DNA of 29,277 nt, taken from positions 14,803-44,079 of the forward strand of contig DIEY01000089.1 of the NCBI GenBank assembly GCA_002418865.1. The letters are read 5' to 3'. Below the pieces are notes generated by a model. The model saw only the letters and a list, made by a program, of their open reading frames with translations. It searched no databases and was not told the DNA's origin. Positions 1 to 7,607 of this stretch are shown one piece after another. The number at the start of each line of letters is the position of its first letter. Position 1 is the first letter of the stretch. The DNA is from Bacteroidales bacterium UBA5762. GTDB taxonomy: Bacteria > Bacteroidota > Bacteroidia > Bacteroidales > TTA-H9. A program made the translations under genes and the position numbers.

Positions 1-39
1 CCCGCCTATCATTTTAAAGATTAAATTGTAGTATGCTGC

Positions 40-2526
40 CTATTCCACTAATTTCTTAAACTCTGGAGTATCGGCATATTTGATAAATTCTCTATCATTT
101 TTAGCCTCTTGTTTCAGTTTGCTATCGGCTTGAATAGCCATCTGTAAATTATCAACCATCATTGTAGTGTTTCCAGTGCGAGCTCCAAGAACTGCCGTGA
201 GATAATAAACTTGAGCATTCTTTTCGGCACATTCTAAAGCTTTATTGGCTTCACCATTATTGCCTGAAAGCATAAGAGCCAAAGCAAGGTTGTAATCGCA
301 TTTTTCGCCTCTCATCGAAGCTACAGCTTCGCTATACTTACCTTCAGGAATCATCAACACACCAAGGTTATAATTTTCATTGGCACCCAATTTTTTAGCC
401 TTTTCAAACAATTGTTTCGCCTTTTGATTATCGCCTTTTACCATAGCAATGGCGCCTAAGTTATTGACAACTTCGGCCTGATCTGGAGCCAAGTTATTGG
501 CTTTTTCAAAATCTGCACCGGCTTCATTAATATTACCGAGTTTCATCTCAATTACACCCGCATTATTAAATGCTTTCCAATTATTCGGATACAATTGGGT
601 TGCCGAACGATAAATTTTTTGCTGGGTTTTTAAATCTTGAGTAAGTGTGGCAGCATAAAGCAGTTCTTTGTCGGTAAGTTTTTCAGGCTCAGTAGTTGCC
701 AAGCTAAGAATTTCAGCATCAGTTTTCGAAGGTTCGATGGCAGTAATGACTATTTCGGCTCTTCTTAAAGGAGGCAAAAAGTCTTTTTCGAGTTGAGGAT
801 AAATAAGAATCATATTGCGGATTTCCTGTTCCTTTTTCTTAGGATCAGCCATGTTGACGATATTAAGTATCGTTCCTTTTTCTTTAAGATCACTGGCTTC
901 CACTAATTTCATAAAGCCATTCCAATCTGGTCCATTCCCCTGAGTAGTGATTGTAATATCAGTAGGAACAGCAACTGGAGCCTTTTTATCTTTCCGCATT
1001 TTATCGAAGTCGGTATTCAAAACTTTCTTAGCTGCTTCGGCACGGTTGCCAGAAAGATTTTCATTGAAGGTTTCTTCTCCTTCGGGCGAAGCCCAACCAT
1101 TAATTGAAATATCCTTGATCTTATACCCTGCTTTAATATGATCGTAAAGTCCAGACCAAGCCTTTTTGGAGGCTTCATCCTTATTTAATCCGAAATTGAA
1201 ATTGACAGAATATAAATTCTTAGGATAATAAATGTTAGCTTCGCGTGTAACTACAATATCTCTTACATAGCCATGAGGTACAGTTAGTGATTTAGGCGTA
1301 GCAGCTATACGTTTACAAGTATGAATAACCCCATCGGCCAATTTACGTTCGCCAAGAACCAATGATTTTTTGGCCTTGGTGCAATCTTCACATTTAGTGG
1401 TTTTACCAACAGGACCTTCAGCAATAAAGGCTACGGGACTAACTACCAGCTCCGACACATTCATTTCGGGCGAATACGGAATAGTAGTTTTATAGGTAAA
1501 AGTGCCGCCGTTTTTATAAGAAATAACAGGAGCATCGCCTTGTACATTTTCACCTCTTAATACCAAACATTTTAACTTGGTTTCACCTGTAGCATATTTA
1601 AGTACGGGTTGGAAACAAAAAGCGGCCTTTTTATTGAAATATTCGGGCGGGAAAGTTCCCCTAATAGTAACGTCGATGGAATCGCCGCGTGTTTCAAGTA
1701 CTGCAGGGGTTGTTTCAAACTTTACTTTATCAAAGTCCTTTTGCATCTTGTTTAAGTTGGAGGCCTGACCGAATTTATATACAAGACCCAAGGTGGTTGT
1801 ATTATAAAAATCGTTCTTAATTTCTTCAGCACCGCCTTTATATAAATCCATTCCTTCACTGTCGGTAAAACGAAAAACGCTTTCGAGGGTCAGATCAAAT
1901 CTTTCGGCGATGGAATAATTAATTCCTAAACCAGCAGGAATCATTCCAATTAAACAACGATTATCGAATCCTTTCCCATCACCTCCACCATTTTCAGTGT
2001 TCAGGCCACGAGTGCCCAATAATTCTCCTGTTGAGAGCCTGTACTGTCTAACTCTGTAATGAGTATTCCCAATACCGGCCAATCCATAAACACCAAACTT
2101 ACGATCGGGATTATACCCAAAAATTAAACGGTCGAGGTCGAATGTCATTTGCAGAGAATAGTCGATATAACTACCCTCCACTTTCAAATCGTAATAAGGT
2201 AAATAACTATATTCGGCACGGTCTTCTTGCCCACTATAGTTTCCGTAAGCAAGCGTACCTCTAAGACCAAAAAATGGCGTGAACTGGCGACCAAATAATC
2301 CGCCAAATCCAAAGTTCCAATTGTCTTTGTCAGGCATTATCCTGTATTTACTTATATCACCATAAAGTTGGCTTACTCCACCTTGAACTCCTATATACCA
2401 ATGAGGGGCTTCCATCGGAGTATAACTACTTTTCTTATTCTCGTTTTGCCCAAATAAGGCAAGGGGCAATACACCTATAAAGGCCAGAAGCGCTGCTTTT
2501 TGAATGAAACGATACATCTTTTTCAT
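40..2526 (-). CDS. Outer-membrane beta-barrel / OmpA-like / TPR protein (828 aa)
   Basis: A predicted envelope protein that may link the outer membrane to peptidoglycan or a periplasmic complex. An N-terminal signal peptide ends near LFG|QNE (about residue 26). Residues ~40-255 alternate aromatic and glycine-rich strands like a small outer-membrane barrel and end in LGLVYKFG. A middle region (~265-420), perhaps beta-sandwich, contains a CEDC motif. Residues ~440-510 resemble an OmpA-type domain (VNFNFGLNKDEA, then INGWASPEGEETFNENLSGNRA, where OmpA domains have GHTD...N..LS..RA). The C-terminal ~200 residues hold at least two or three TPRs (for example WKAFNNAGVIEMKLGNINEA). Such barrel-OmpA-TPR combinations occur in Bacteroidota, but I cannot name a characterised orthologue. 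A TTTG-N21-TATTTTTG promoter lies 34 bases upstream, so the gene is probably transcribed alone. Confidence 0.8.
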   Translation of the reverse strand: MKKMYRFIQKAALLAFIGVLPLALFGQNENKKSSYTPMEAPHWYIGVQGGVSQLYGDISKYRIMPDKDNWNFGFGGLFGRQFTPFFGLRGTLAYGNYSGQEDRAEYSYLPYYDLKVEGSYIDYSLQMTFDLDRLIFGYNPDRKFGVYGLAGIGNTHYRVRQYRLSTGELLGTRGLNTENGGGDGKGFDNRCLIGMIPAGLGINYSIAERFDLTLESVFRFTDSEGMDLYKGGAEEIKNDFYNTTTLGLVYKFGQASNLNKMQKDFDKVKFETTPAVLETRGDSIDVTIRGTFPPEYFNKKAAFCFQPVLKYATGETKLKCLVLRGENVQGDAPVISYKNGGTFTYKTTIPYSPEMNVSELVVSPVAFIAEGPVGKTTKCEDCTKAKKSLVLGERKLADGVIHTCKRIAATPKSLTVPHGYVRDIVVTREANIYYPKNLYSVNFNFGLNKDEASKKAWSGLYDHIKAGYKIKDISINGWASPEGEETFNENLSGNRAEAAKKVLNTDFDKMRKDKKAPVAVPTDITITTQGNGPDWNGFMKLVEASDLKEKGTILNIVNMADPKKKEQEIRNMILIYPQLEKDFLPPLRRAEIVITAIEPSKTDAEILSLATTEPEKLTDKELLYAATLTQDLKTQQKIYRSATQLYPNNWKAFNNAGVIEMKLGNINEAGADFEKANNLAPDQAEVVNNLGAIAMVKGDNQKAKQLFEKAKKLGANENYNLGVLMIPEGKYSEAVASMRGEKCDYNLALALMLSGNNGEANKALECAEKNAQVYYLTAVLGARTGNTTMMVDNLQMAIQADSKLKQEAKNDREFIKYADTPEFKKLVE

Positions 2527-2559
2527 AGTTTGGTAGGATTTATGATTTACTCTAGTTTA

Positions 2560-2592
2560 CAAAAATACGAATTTCTATTAAAAGTTAGCAAA
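2560..2592 (-). promoter_or_regulatory. Promoter of the OmpA-TPR gene
   Basis: On the minus strand, TTTG (2592-2589) is followed after 21 bases by TATTTTTG (2567-2560), matching the Bacteroidota -33/-7 consensus TTTG...TAnnTTTG. The predicted transcript starts near 2553, about 27 bases before the ATG at 2526. Confidence 0.6.
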
Positions 2593-2642
2593 TTTATAAA
2601 AAATTTAAAGTTCTGTCACATTTCTTATGCATCTTTATAATT

Positions 2643-2682
2643 TTATAACTGATTAACTCTAATTATAACTGATTAACTCTAA
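2643..2682. repeat. Perfect 20-bp tandem duplication
   Basis: The unit TTATAACTGATTAACTCTAA occurs twice head to tail (2643-2662 and 2663-2682) with no mismatch. It lies between the OmpA-TPR promoter and the 3' end of the RNA methylase gene. It looks like a recent slippage duplication; no function is evident. Confidence 0.9.
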
Positions 2683-2706
2683 AAAAGGTTTCACTTTACC
2701 TTTTTT
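2681..2706 (-). terminator. Likely terminator of the SpoU methylase gene
   Basis: AAAAAAGGT (2681-2689) pairs with ACCTTTTTT (2698-2706) around an 8-base loop. Read on the minus strand, the second arm is a run of U. It lies just past the methylase stop codon at 2718. The stem is A/U-rich, so strength is uncertain. Confidence 0.45.
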
Positions 2707-2717
2707 TTGTTCAAAAA

Positions 2718-3260
2718 TTATTCATCCATTAACAATTTTAAATCTCTCTGGATCATCTGCCAAAGCGCTATGCCAGCACTTACAGCGACATTAAGGGAAT
2801 GTTTGGTTCCTCTTTGCGGGATTTCGATACATATATCTGATGTCCTTAAAACGTTTTCATCTATCCCCTCAACCTCATTCCCAAAAACCAAGGCTATCTT
2901 GCTATCAGGAAACTCAAATTCATTAAGTAAATGACCCCGATGAGTTTGTTCTACACTTATAATGGTATAACCCGATTCTTTCAACTGGCTAATACATGTG
3001 CAAGCATTTGCAAAATATTCCCAACTTACCGAAAGGGTAGCTCCTAAGGCTGTTCGCTCGATCTCCCTGTCGGGCGGACAAGCCGAGATTCCACAAAGAA
3101 TAATTTTCCCAATCCCAAAGGCATCACATGTGCGAAAGATGGATCCAATGTTTTGCTTACTTCTAATATTGTCCAACACAACAACAATTCTATTGTCAAT
3201 TCTCTGTTTGTACTCGGATGGAGAAATTCTCTTTAACTCAGAAGTTGTTTTCTTAATCAA
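2718..3260 (-). CDS. TrmH/SpoU-family RNA 2'-O-ribose methyltransferase
   Basis: A SPOUT-class, S-adenosylmethionine-dependent methyltransferase that probably methylates a ribose 2'-OH in tRNA or rRNA in the cytoplasm. The three SpoU motifs are present: motif 1 around LDNIRSKQNIGSIFRT (with N37 and R43 in the numbering used here), motif 2 VFGNEVEGID, and motif 3 IEIPQRGTKHSLNVAVSAGI. The frame stays open to an ATG at 3389, but that start would overlap mutS and add ~43 residues with no family resemblance. I chose the TTG at 3260 (MIKKTTSELKR), which gives 180 residues, normal for short Bacteroidota members. It lies ~10 bases downstream of a strong promoter (3276-3306). The exact RNA target cannot be read from sequence; trmH or trmL are possibilities. 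Confidence 0.88.
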   Translation of the reverse strand: MIKKTTSELKRISPSEYKQRIDNRIVVVLDNIRSKQNIGSIFRTCDAFGIGKIILCGISACPPDREIERTALGATLSVSWEYFANACTCISQLKESGYTIISVEQTHRGHLLNEFEFPDSKIALVFGNEVEGIDENVLRTSDICIEIPQRGTKHSLNVAVSAGIALWQMIQRDLKLLMDE

Positions 3261-3275
3261 GTTCGATTTTTTATG

Positions 3276-3306
3276 CAAATTTAAATCATAAAGTAGAATT
3301 TCCAAA
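3276..3306 (-). promoter_or_regulatory. Promoter of the SpoU methylase gene
   Basis: On the minus strand, TTTG (3306-3303) is separated by 19 bases from TAAATTTG (3283-3276), a full match to the Bacteroidota consensus. The predicted transcript start is ~3270, leaving a leader of about 10 bases before TTG 3260. This placement argues against the ATG at 3389, which would lie upstream of the promoter. Confidence 0.65.
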
Positions 3307-3323
3307 TTAAGAAATAGCTGAAG

Positions 3324-3354
3324 TTGTTCACAACGTAGATTCAGATTAATTTTG
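3324..3354 (+). promoter_or_regulatory. Promoter of mutS
   Basis: TTG (3324-3326), 20 bases, then TAATTTTG (3347-3354). The predicted transcript start is ~3360, about 19 bases before the TTG start codon at 3379. The -33 element sits in a small inverted repeat, GTTGT-TC-ACAAC (3323-3334), possibly an operator, though that is only inference. Confidence 0.6.
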
Positions 3355-3378
3355 CTCAAGTTGTAAATCCCTCCGCTT

Positions 3379-5997
3379 TTGAAACCCAATTCAGCAGATA
3401 CTCCATTAATGAGACAATACAGCAGGATAAAGTCGAAATATCCGGATGCACTCTTATTGTTTAGAGTAGGCGATTTTTATGAAACTTTTGGCGAAGATGC
3501 TATTAAAGCTTCACAAATTCTTGGTATTGTATTGACGAAAAGATCGAATGGTGCAGCAGCTTCTGTTGACTTAGCCGGATTTCCCTATCATGCCCTCGAT
3601 AATTATTTACCAAAACTGGTTAAAGCAGGTTATAGAGTAGCAATTTGCGATCAGTTAGAAGATCCAAAACTAGCCAAGACGATTGTGAAAAGGGGGATTA
3701 CCGAGTTAGTTACTCCTGGTGTAAGCACCGATGAAAGATTACTCGAGCAAAAAGAAAATAATTTTCTTGCCAGCATTCATCTTGGCGACAGTCTATCAGG
3801 CATTAGTTTTTTAGATATTTCTACTGGGGAATTTCTTATAGCCCAAGGCAATAACGAATACATTGACAAACTTTTGCAAAATTTTAGACCCAGCGAAATT
3901 ATCCTTCAAAAGAATAAACACCAGAGATTTACCGAAATCTTTGGAAGTAAATATTACACTAATACCTTCGATGATTGGGTATTTACCGAGGAATTTGCTC
4001 GTGAAATTTTGTTAAGGCATTTTCAGGTAGCCTCACTAAAAGGATTTGGAGTAGAAATGTACCCATTTGCCATTATTGCTGCTGGGGCAGTCATGCATTA
4101 TCTTGCCGAAACGCAACACGATCGATTGGGCCATATTACACGTATTGCCAGAATAGAAGAAGAAAAATATGTTTGGCTGGATAAGTTTACCATCCAGAAT
4201 CTCGAACTCATTCAAACATTCAACGAGGGTGCACTATCGCTTCTTCAGGTGCTCGATCAAACCATAAGCCCAATGGGAGCACGTTTGCTCAGACGATGGA
4301 TTACGATGCCTATTAAAGAACGTAAAGTAATAGAAGAACGTCTCGACTTGGTAGAGCTCTTCATTTCGAATAATGATTTGAGCGAATTCCTATCCAACCG
4401 GCTTAAAACTATTGGAGACATGGAACGCCTTATCTCAAAAGTAAGTATTGGCAAAGCCAATCCACGCGAAGTGTTCTATATTGCTAGAGGACTTGAAGCC
4501 ATTGAACAAATTGCTAACCATTGTCTTCAATCAAACCATACGGTTTTAATGCAACTTTGTGAACAATTAAATCCTTGCAAACTCATACGCGAACGCATTG
4601 TAAAAACCTTACAAAAAGATTGCCCTCCAGTAATGACTAAGGGAAACGTCATTGCAGATGGAGTAGATAAGCAGTTAGATGAGTTGCGTGAAATTCTTTA
4701 TCAAGGTAAAAATGTGCTGGCAAAGATTCAACAAAGAGAAATACAAGCCACAGGGATTCCATCACTCAAAATAGGATTTAATAACATTTTTGGTTATTAC
4801 ATTGAAGTAACCAATGCTCATAAAAACAAAGTTCCTGCTACATGGCATCGCAAACAAACTTTAGTAAATGCCGAAAGATATATAACCGAAGAGTTAAAAG
4901 AATATGAACAAAAAATTCTTGGAGCCGAAGAAAAAATTCTGGAACTCGAAAACAAAATTTTTAATGAGTTACTTAGCTCCGTAGCCGAATACGTTGAGCC
5001 CTTACAATTAAATTCCAGCATTTTAGCGCGTTTGGATGTTTTACTTTCGTTTGCACGACTTGCCTCACAATCGAATTATACCAGGCCACAACTCAATGAT
5101 GGATTAAATATAGATATACGTGGAGGCAGGCATCCTGTAATCGAAAAACAGCTTCCTGCAGGCGAACAATACATCCCCAACGATGTTCAGCTCAATCCCA
5201 ACAACCAACAAATCATCATATTAACAGGGCCAAACATGTCAGGAAAATCTGCCCTGTTGAGGCAAACAGCTCTTATTGTTTTGATGGCTCAGATAGGAAG
5301 TTTTGTTCCTGCCGAAAAAGCCACTATTGGAATAGTAGATAAGATATTTACCCGCGTTGGAGCCTCCGATAATATTTCTTTAGGTGAATCAACATTCATG
5401 GTCGAGATGAACGAAACTGCTAGCATACTCAACAATATTTCCGACCGCAGTTTAATCATCCTAGATGAAATAGGGAGAGGTACAAGTACTTATGATGGTA
5501 TCTCGATAGCATGGAGCATTGTCGAATATATTCATAATCATCCATTATTCAAGCCAAAGATTCTTTTTGCCACCCATTATCACGAATTAAACGAGATGGC
5601 ACGAATCTTTCCTCGAATAAAAAATTATCATATTGCAGTAAAAGAAGTTGGTAATCAAATTATTTTCTTAAGAAAGATGTTGCCTGGTGGAAGTGAACAT
5701 AGCTTTGGAATACATGTAGCACGTATGGCAGGAATGCCGTCTAAGGTGATAGAACGAGCCACAGCACTTTTACAAACACTCGAAAATTCTCGCAACAGCG
5801 AGGCTATGGCCTCTTCAGCCGAAAAATCCTCTATGTCTTCCTCTCAGCAAGGATACCAATTGAGCTTTTTTCAACTCGACGATCCTTTATTGTTGAAATT
5901 GAAAGATGAGATCAGTCGTATAGATATTAATACAATAACTCCAGTTGAAGCCTTGATGAAGCTTCATCAATTAAAAAAATTGATAGGAGAAAAATAA
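3379..5997 (+). CDS. mutS: DNA mismatch repair protein MutS
   Basis: MutS binds mispaired or looped-out bases and, using ATP, recruits MutL to start mismatch repair. All hallmarks are present. The mismatch-binding Phe-x-Glu is F33-Y34-E35 in GDFYETF. The Walker A P-loop GPNMSGKS is at residues 617-624, Walker B with D696-E697 lies in LDEIGRGTSTYDG, and a later ATHYHEL motif (H-loop region) follows. The 872-residue length is normal and the C-terminus (TPVEALMKLHQLKKL) is typical. The start is TTG at 3379: an in-frame stop lies at 3364-3366, and the residues before the first ATG (3409), DTPLMRQY, align with TPMMQQY of E. coli MutS, so they are probably translated. A promoter is placed correctly for TTG. 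The gene is divergent from the SpoU methylase and followed by a tRNA pair with its own promoter. Confidence 0.97.
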   Translation: MKPNSADTPLMRQYSRIKSKYPDALLLFRVGDFYETFGEDAIKASQILGIVLTKRSNGAAASVDLAGFPYHALDNYLPKLVKAGYRVAICDQLEDPKLAKTIVKRGITELVTPGVSTDERLLEQKENNFLASIHLGDSLSGISFLDISTGEFLIAQGNNEYIDKLLQNFRPSEIILQKNKHQRFTEIFGSKYYTNTFDDWVFTEEFAREILLRHFQVASLKGFGVEMYPFAIIAAGAVMHYLAETQHDRLGHITRIARIEEEKYVWLDKFTIQNLELIQTFNEGALSLLQVLDQTISPMGARLLRRWITMPIKERKVIEERLDLVELFISNNDLSEFLSNRLKTIGDMERLISKVSIGKANPREVFYIARGLEAIEQIANHCLQSNHTVLMQLCEQLNPCKLIRERIVKTLQKDCPPVMTKGNVIADGVDKQLDELREILYQGKNVLAKIQQREIQATGIPSLKIGFNNIFGYYIEVTNAHKNKVPATWHRKQTLVNAERYITEELKEYEQKILGAEEKILELENKIFNELLSSVAEYVEPLQLNSSILARLDVLLSFARLASQSNYTRPQLNDGLNIDIRGGRHPVIEKQLPAGEQYIPNDVQLNPNNQQIIILTGPNMSGKSALLRQTALIVLMAQIGSFVPAEKATIGIVDKIFTRVGASDNISLGESTFMVEMNETASILNNISDRSLIILDEIGRGTSTYDGISIAWSIVEYIHNHPLFKPKILFATHYHELNEMARIFPRIKNYHIAVKEVGNQIIFLRKMLPGGSEHSFGIHVARMAGMPSKVIERATALLQTLENSRNSEAMASSAEKSSMSSSQQGYQLSFFQLDDPLLLKLKDEISRIDINTITPVEALMKLHQLKKLIGEK

Positions 5998-6002
5998 AAA
6001 AA

Positions 6003-6035
6003 TTTGGAAAGAAAAGGAAAATGGTAGTAATTTTG
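6003..6035 (+). promoter_or_regulatory. Promoter of tRNA-Gly
   Basis: TTTG (6003-6006), 21 bases, then TAATTTTG (6028-6035), directly after the mutS stop. The predicted start is ~6041, 13 bases before the mature tRNA-Gly. Confidence 0.65.
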
Positions 6036-6053
6036 CACGTTCAAAATTGATAT

Positions 6054-6126
6054 GCGGAAATAGCTCAGCTGGTAGAGCACAACCTTGCCAAGGTTGGGGT
6101 CGCGGGTCCGAGTCCCGTTTTCCGCT
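6054..6126 (+). tRNA. tRNA-Gly (anticodon GCC)
   Basis: A full cloverleaf of 73 bases: acceptor GCGGAAA/TTTCCGC, D stem GCTC/GAGC, anticodon stem CAACC/GGTTG with loop TTGCCAA (anticodon 6087-6089), and a T arm with GGTCCGAGTCC. Discriminator U; CCA is not encoded. It reads GGC and GGU codons. Confidence 0.96.
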
Positions 6127-6131
6127 CAAAG

Positions 6132-6163
6132 CCCGAGTGCTGCTTTAGCAGATTCGGGTTTTT
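6132..6163 (+). terminator. Terminator after tRNA-Gly
   Basis: A hairpin with outer stem CCCGA (6132-6136)/TCGGG (6154-6158), inner stem CTGC/GCAG and a TTTA loop is followed by five T (6159-6163). It separates the tRNA-Gly transcript from tRNA-Leu, which starts only seven bases later, unless read-through is used. Confidence 0.65.
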
Positions 6164-6169
6164 CTATCC

Positions 6170-6254
6170 GCCCGGGTGGTGGAATTGGTAGACACGAAGG
6201 ACTTAAAATCCTTTGACCGTTGAGGTCGTGCGGGTTCAAGTCCCGCCTCGGGTA
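6170..6254 (+). tRNA. tRNA-Leu (anticodon UAA)
   Basis: An 85-base class II tRNA with a long variable arm. Acceptor GCCCGGG pairs with CTCGGGT, with two G-U wobbles. Anticodon stem AAGGA/TCCTT encloses loop CTTAAAA (anticodon TAA). The T arm GCGGGTTCAAGTCCCGC is intact; discriminator A; CCA is not encoded. It reads UUA and probably UUG. Confidence 0.96.
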
Positions 6255-6271
6255 CAAAATCAAACTCTTTA

Positions 6272-6298
6272 CCTTGTCCAAAATAGACAAGGTTTTTT
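6272..6298 (+). terminator. Terminator after tRNA-Leu
   Basis: CCTTGTC (6272-6278) pairs perfectly with GACAAGG (6286-6292) around a 7-base loop, followed by six T (6293-6298). A clear intrinsic terminator facing the convergent PNPOx gene. Confidence 0.8.
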
Positions 6299-6318
6299 AT
6301 TGCAAATAAAAATTCTCT

Positions 6319-6780
6319 CTAATATCTATACGCCCGAGCTTCAATATTTTTTAAAGAAACTCTATACGTAAGCACTTCTCTCAGAGCAGGCGCATTATAA
6401 TTAAAATCCCGACCAGCATATTTTTTCATCATGCAATTGAGCATCTTTATCTTTTCTTCTTCCTGCTCTATAAACTCTACTTCGCCAAAAACTAACACAC
6501 TTTTGTATTTCATGCTCCATGAACAAGCTACATTTTCACTCTGATATCTTAACTGGTGAAAAGCACTAAAGGCAAGGCATACCTTGGGATTATTGATAAG
6601 TATGTCAATTTTTTTGCCTTTTCGTGCTGAATGCAGATAAACGTAATATTCATCATATCCAAAATTCATGGGTACTACATAAGGACTTCCATCAGGGCTA
6701 ACCATTGCCATATAACAGCAATCGGCGGTTTCGAGTATTTGATAGATTTCATTAGGATCGATTATGTTACGATGTTTCAT
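6319..6780 (-). CDS. Pyridoxamine 5'-phosphate oxidase-fold protein, Nim-like flavoprotein
   Basis: A small split-barrel flavin-binding protein of the PNPOx-like superfamily, closest in pattern to the Nim-type proteins described as nitroimidazole reductases or resistance proteins. The N-terminal half reads like that group: an IYQILETADCCYMAMVSPDGSPYVVPMNFGYDEYYVYLHSARKGKK-type succession of strands (residues ~11-57), then a helix and the strand VCLAF. The 153-residue length fits. The substrate is unknown; many members are housekeeping flavin or haem-binding proteins, so drug resistance should not be assumed. The start ATG at 6780 lies three bases from the YvlD stop at 6783, so the two genes almost certainly share a transcript. 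No lipobox or membrane segment is seen; it should be cytoplasmic. Confidence 0.85.
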   Translation of the reverse strand: MKHRNIIDPNEIYQILETADCCYMAMVSPDGSPYVVPMNFGYDEYYVYLHSARKGKKIDILINNPKVCLAFSAFHQLRYQSENVACSWSMKYKSVLVFGEVEFIEQEEEKIKMLNCMMKKYAGRDFNYNAPALREVLTYRVSLKNIEARAYRY

Positions 6781-6782
6781 TT

Positions 6783-7115
6783 TTAATTGGCTTTATCAAG
6801 AAAATATTGAATAATAGAATTTAAAAGACCGAACAATAGAGCCCAGCCAAAACCATTCACAATAAACCCTGGGACTAGTATTGAAGCAATTATCACAATA
6901 ATAGCATTTATGACGAGCACAAATAGTCCCAATGTCAAAACTGTAACAGGAATGCTCAGTAAAATCAGAATAGGTTTCAGCACAAGGTTTAGGAAAGCAA
7001 TAACACCAGCCACAAAAATAGCAGTTAAAAAGTTTTCCACTTTTACACCAGGAAGAATCCAACCTATGATAGCTATAGCCATTGCAGATGCAATCCATTT
7101 AAGAAAAAAGCGCAT
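6783..7115 (-). CDS. Small YvlD / phage holin 4-like integral membrane protein
   Basis: A 110-residue membrane protein of the PF04020 (YvlD, 'phage holin family 4') group. It begins MRFFLKWIASAMAIAIIGW and consists of three to four hydrophobic segments (about residues 5-22, 29-50, 54-78 and 86-105). The conserved family pattern I recognise is LPGVKVENFLTAIFVAGVIA followed by N.VLKPIL.LLSIPVTVLTLGLF. Despite the family name, members are chromosomal inner-membrane proteins of unknown function and there is no phage context here. An ATG at 7151 is in frame, but that extension would begin inside the poly-U terminator of rnpB, so I use ATG 7115. It is the first gene of a two-gene unit with the PNPOx-fold gene. 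Confidence 0.85.
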   Translation of the reverse strand: MRFFLKWIASAMAIAIIGWILPGVKVENFLTAIFVAGVIAFLNLVLKPILILLSIPVTVLTLGLFVLVINAIIVIIASILVPGFIVNGFGWALLFGLLNSIIQYFLDKAN

Positions 7116-7149
7116 ATCCCAATTATTTTGGCTTCTTAGGTATAATAAC

Positions 7150-7157
7150 AAAAAAAA
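7150..7157 (-). terminator. Poly-U tract ending rnpB
   Basis: Eight T on the minus strand (7157-7150) lie three bases past the predicted 3' end of RNase P RNA. The G-C-containing P1 helix just before probably acts as the terminator stem. Confidence 0.6.
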
Positions 7158-7159
7158 TG

Positions 7160-7557
7160 AAAGATGGCAGCCCTATAAGCGGGATTCTGTTTCCTTAGAA
7201 AAGGATTTCTATCATTTATCTGGGATAACAGTCACCTGTTATCTCTATCGGCCTACCCTCCAGGATTGGGCGAGTAACCCTCTCACTTTTATGACAAAGC
7301 ATCCCTGGTTTATTTGGCCTTTCAACGCCTGAGGTTTACCCCCTCAAGATGTCACCACCTTAAGGCGTGAGCTCTTACCTCACGTTTTCACCCTTATCGT
7401 TTACTGGTCGAACCAGTCTTCGACGGTTATTTTCTGTGGCACTTTCTGTTACCGCTCATCGCGATACCTTCCTGTTAGGAAGCAGGCTACTCTGTGTTGT
7501 CCCGACTTTCCTCCCTGGATATTAAAACCCAGAGCGATAGAACAGGCTGTCATCTTT
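7160..7557 (-). ncRNA. rnpB: RNase P RNA (bacterial class A)
   Basis: This is the catalytic RNA that removes 5' leaders from precursor tRNAs together with the RnpA protein. On the minus strand the 5' conserved block GAGGAAAGTC (7513-7504) and the 3' conserved block ACAGAATCCCGCTTAT (7190-7175) are both present in the right order. The ends pair as helix P1: AAAGATG-CAGCC at the 5' end with GGCTG-CATCTTT at the 3' end, each strand carrying one unpaired base. The length of about 398 bases is normal for class A. Open frames across this interval are spurious. End positions are accurate to a few bases only. Confidence 0.95.
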
Positions 7558-7570
7558 CAAAATGCCTCAA

Positions 7571-7605
7571 CAAAATTAGTTAAGATTTTTTACTCTTGCT
7601 ACAAA
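7571..7605 (-). promoter_or_regulatory. Probable rnpB promoter
   Basis: TAATTTTG on the minus strand (7578-7571) is a perfect -7 element 14 bases before the P1 helix. The nearest TTTG (7605-7602) is 23 bases further upstream, slightly long, and overlaps the region just before the DUF2027-Smr stop. Confidence 0.5.
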
Positions 7606-7607
7606 AA

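Noticed and set aside
3261..3389. N-terminal extension of the SpoU methylase to ATG 3389
   Set aside because: It would overlap the start of mutS head to head, has no family resemblance and lies upstream of the gene's own promoter.
6783..7115. Phage origin suggested by the holin-family name
   Set aside because: The PF04020 name is historical; no endolysin, integrase or structural phage gene is present nearby.
7116..7151. Earlier ATG of the YvlD gene at 7151
   Set aside because: It begins inside the rnpB poly-U tract and adds polar residues not typical of the family.
6910..7332. Plus-strand open frame across the YvlD gene and the rnpB 3' half
   Set aside because: It is antisense to a conserved membrane protein and to RNase P RNA; the composition is not protein-like.
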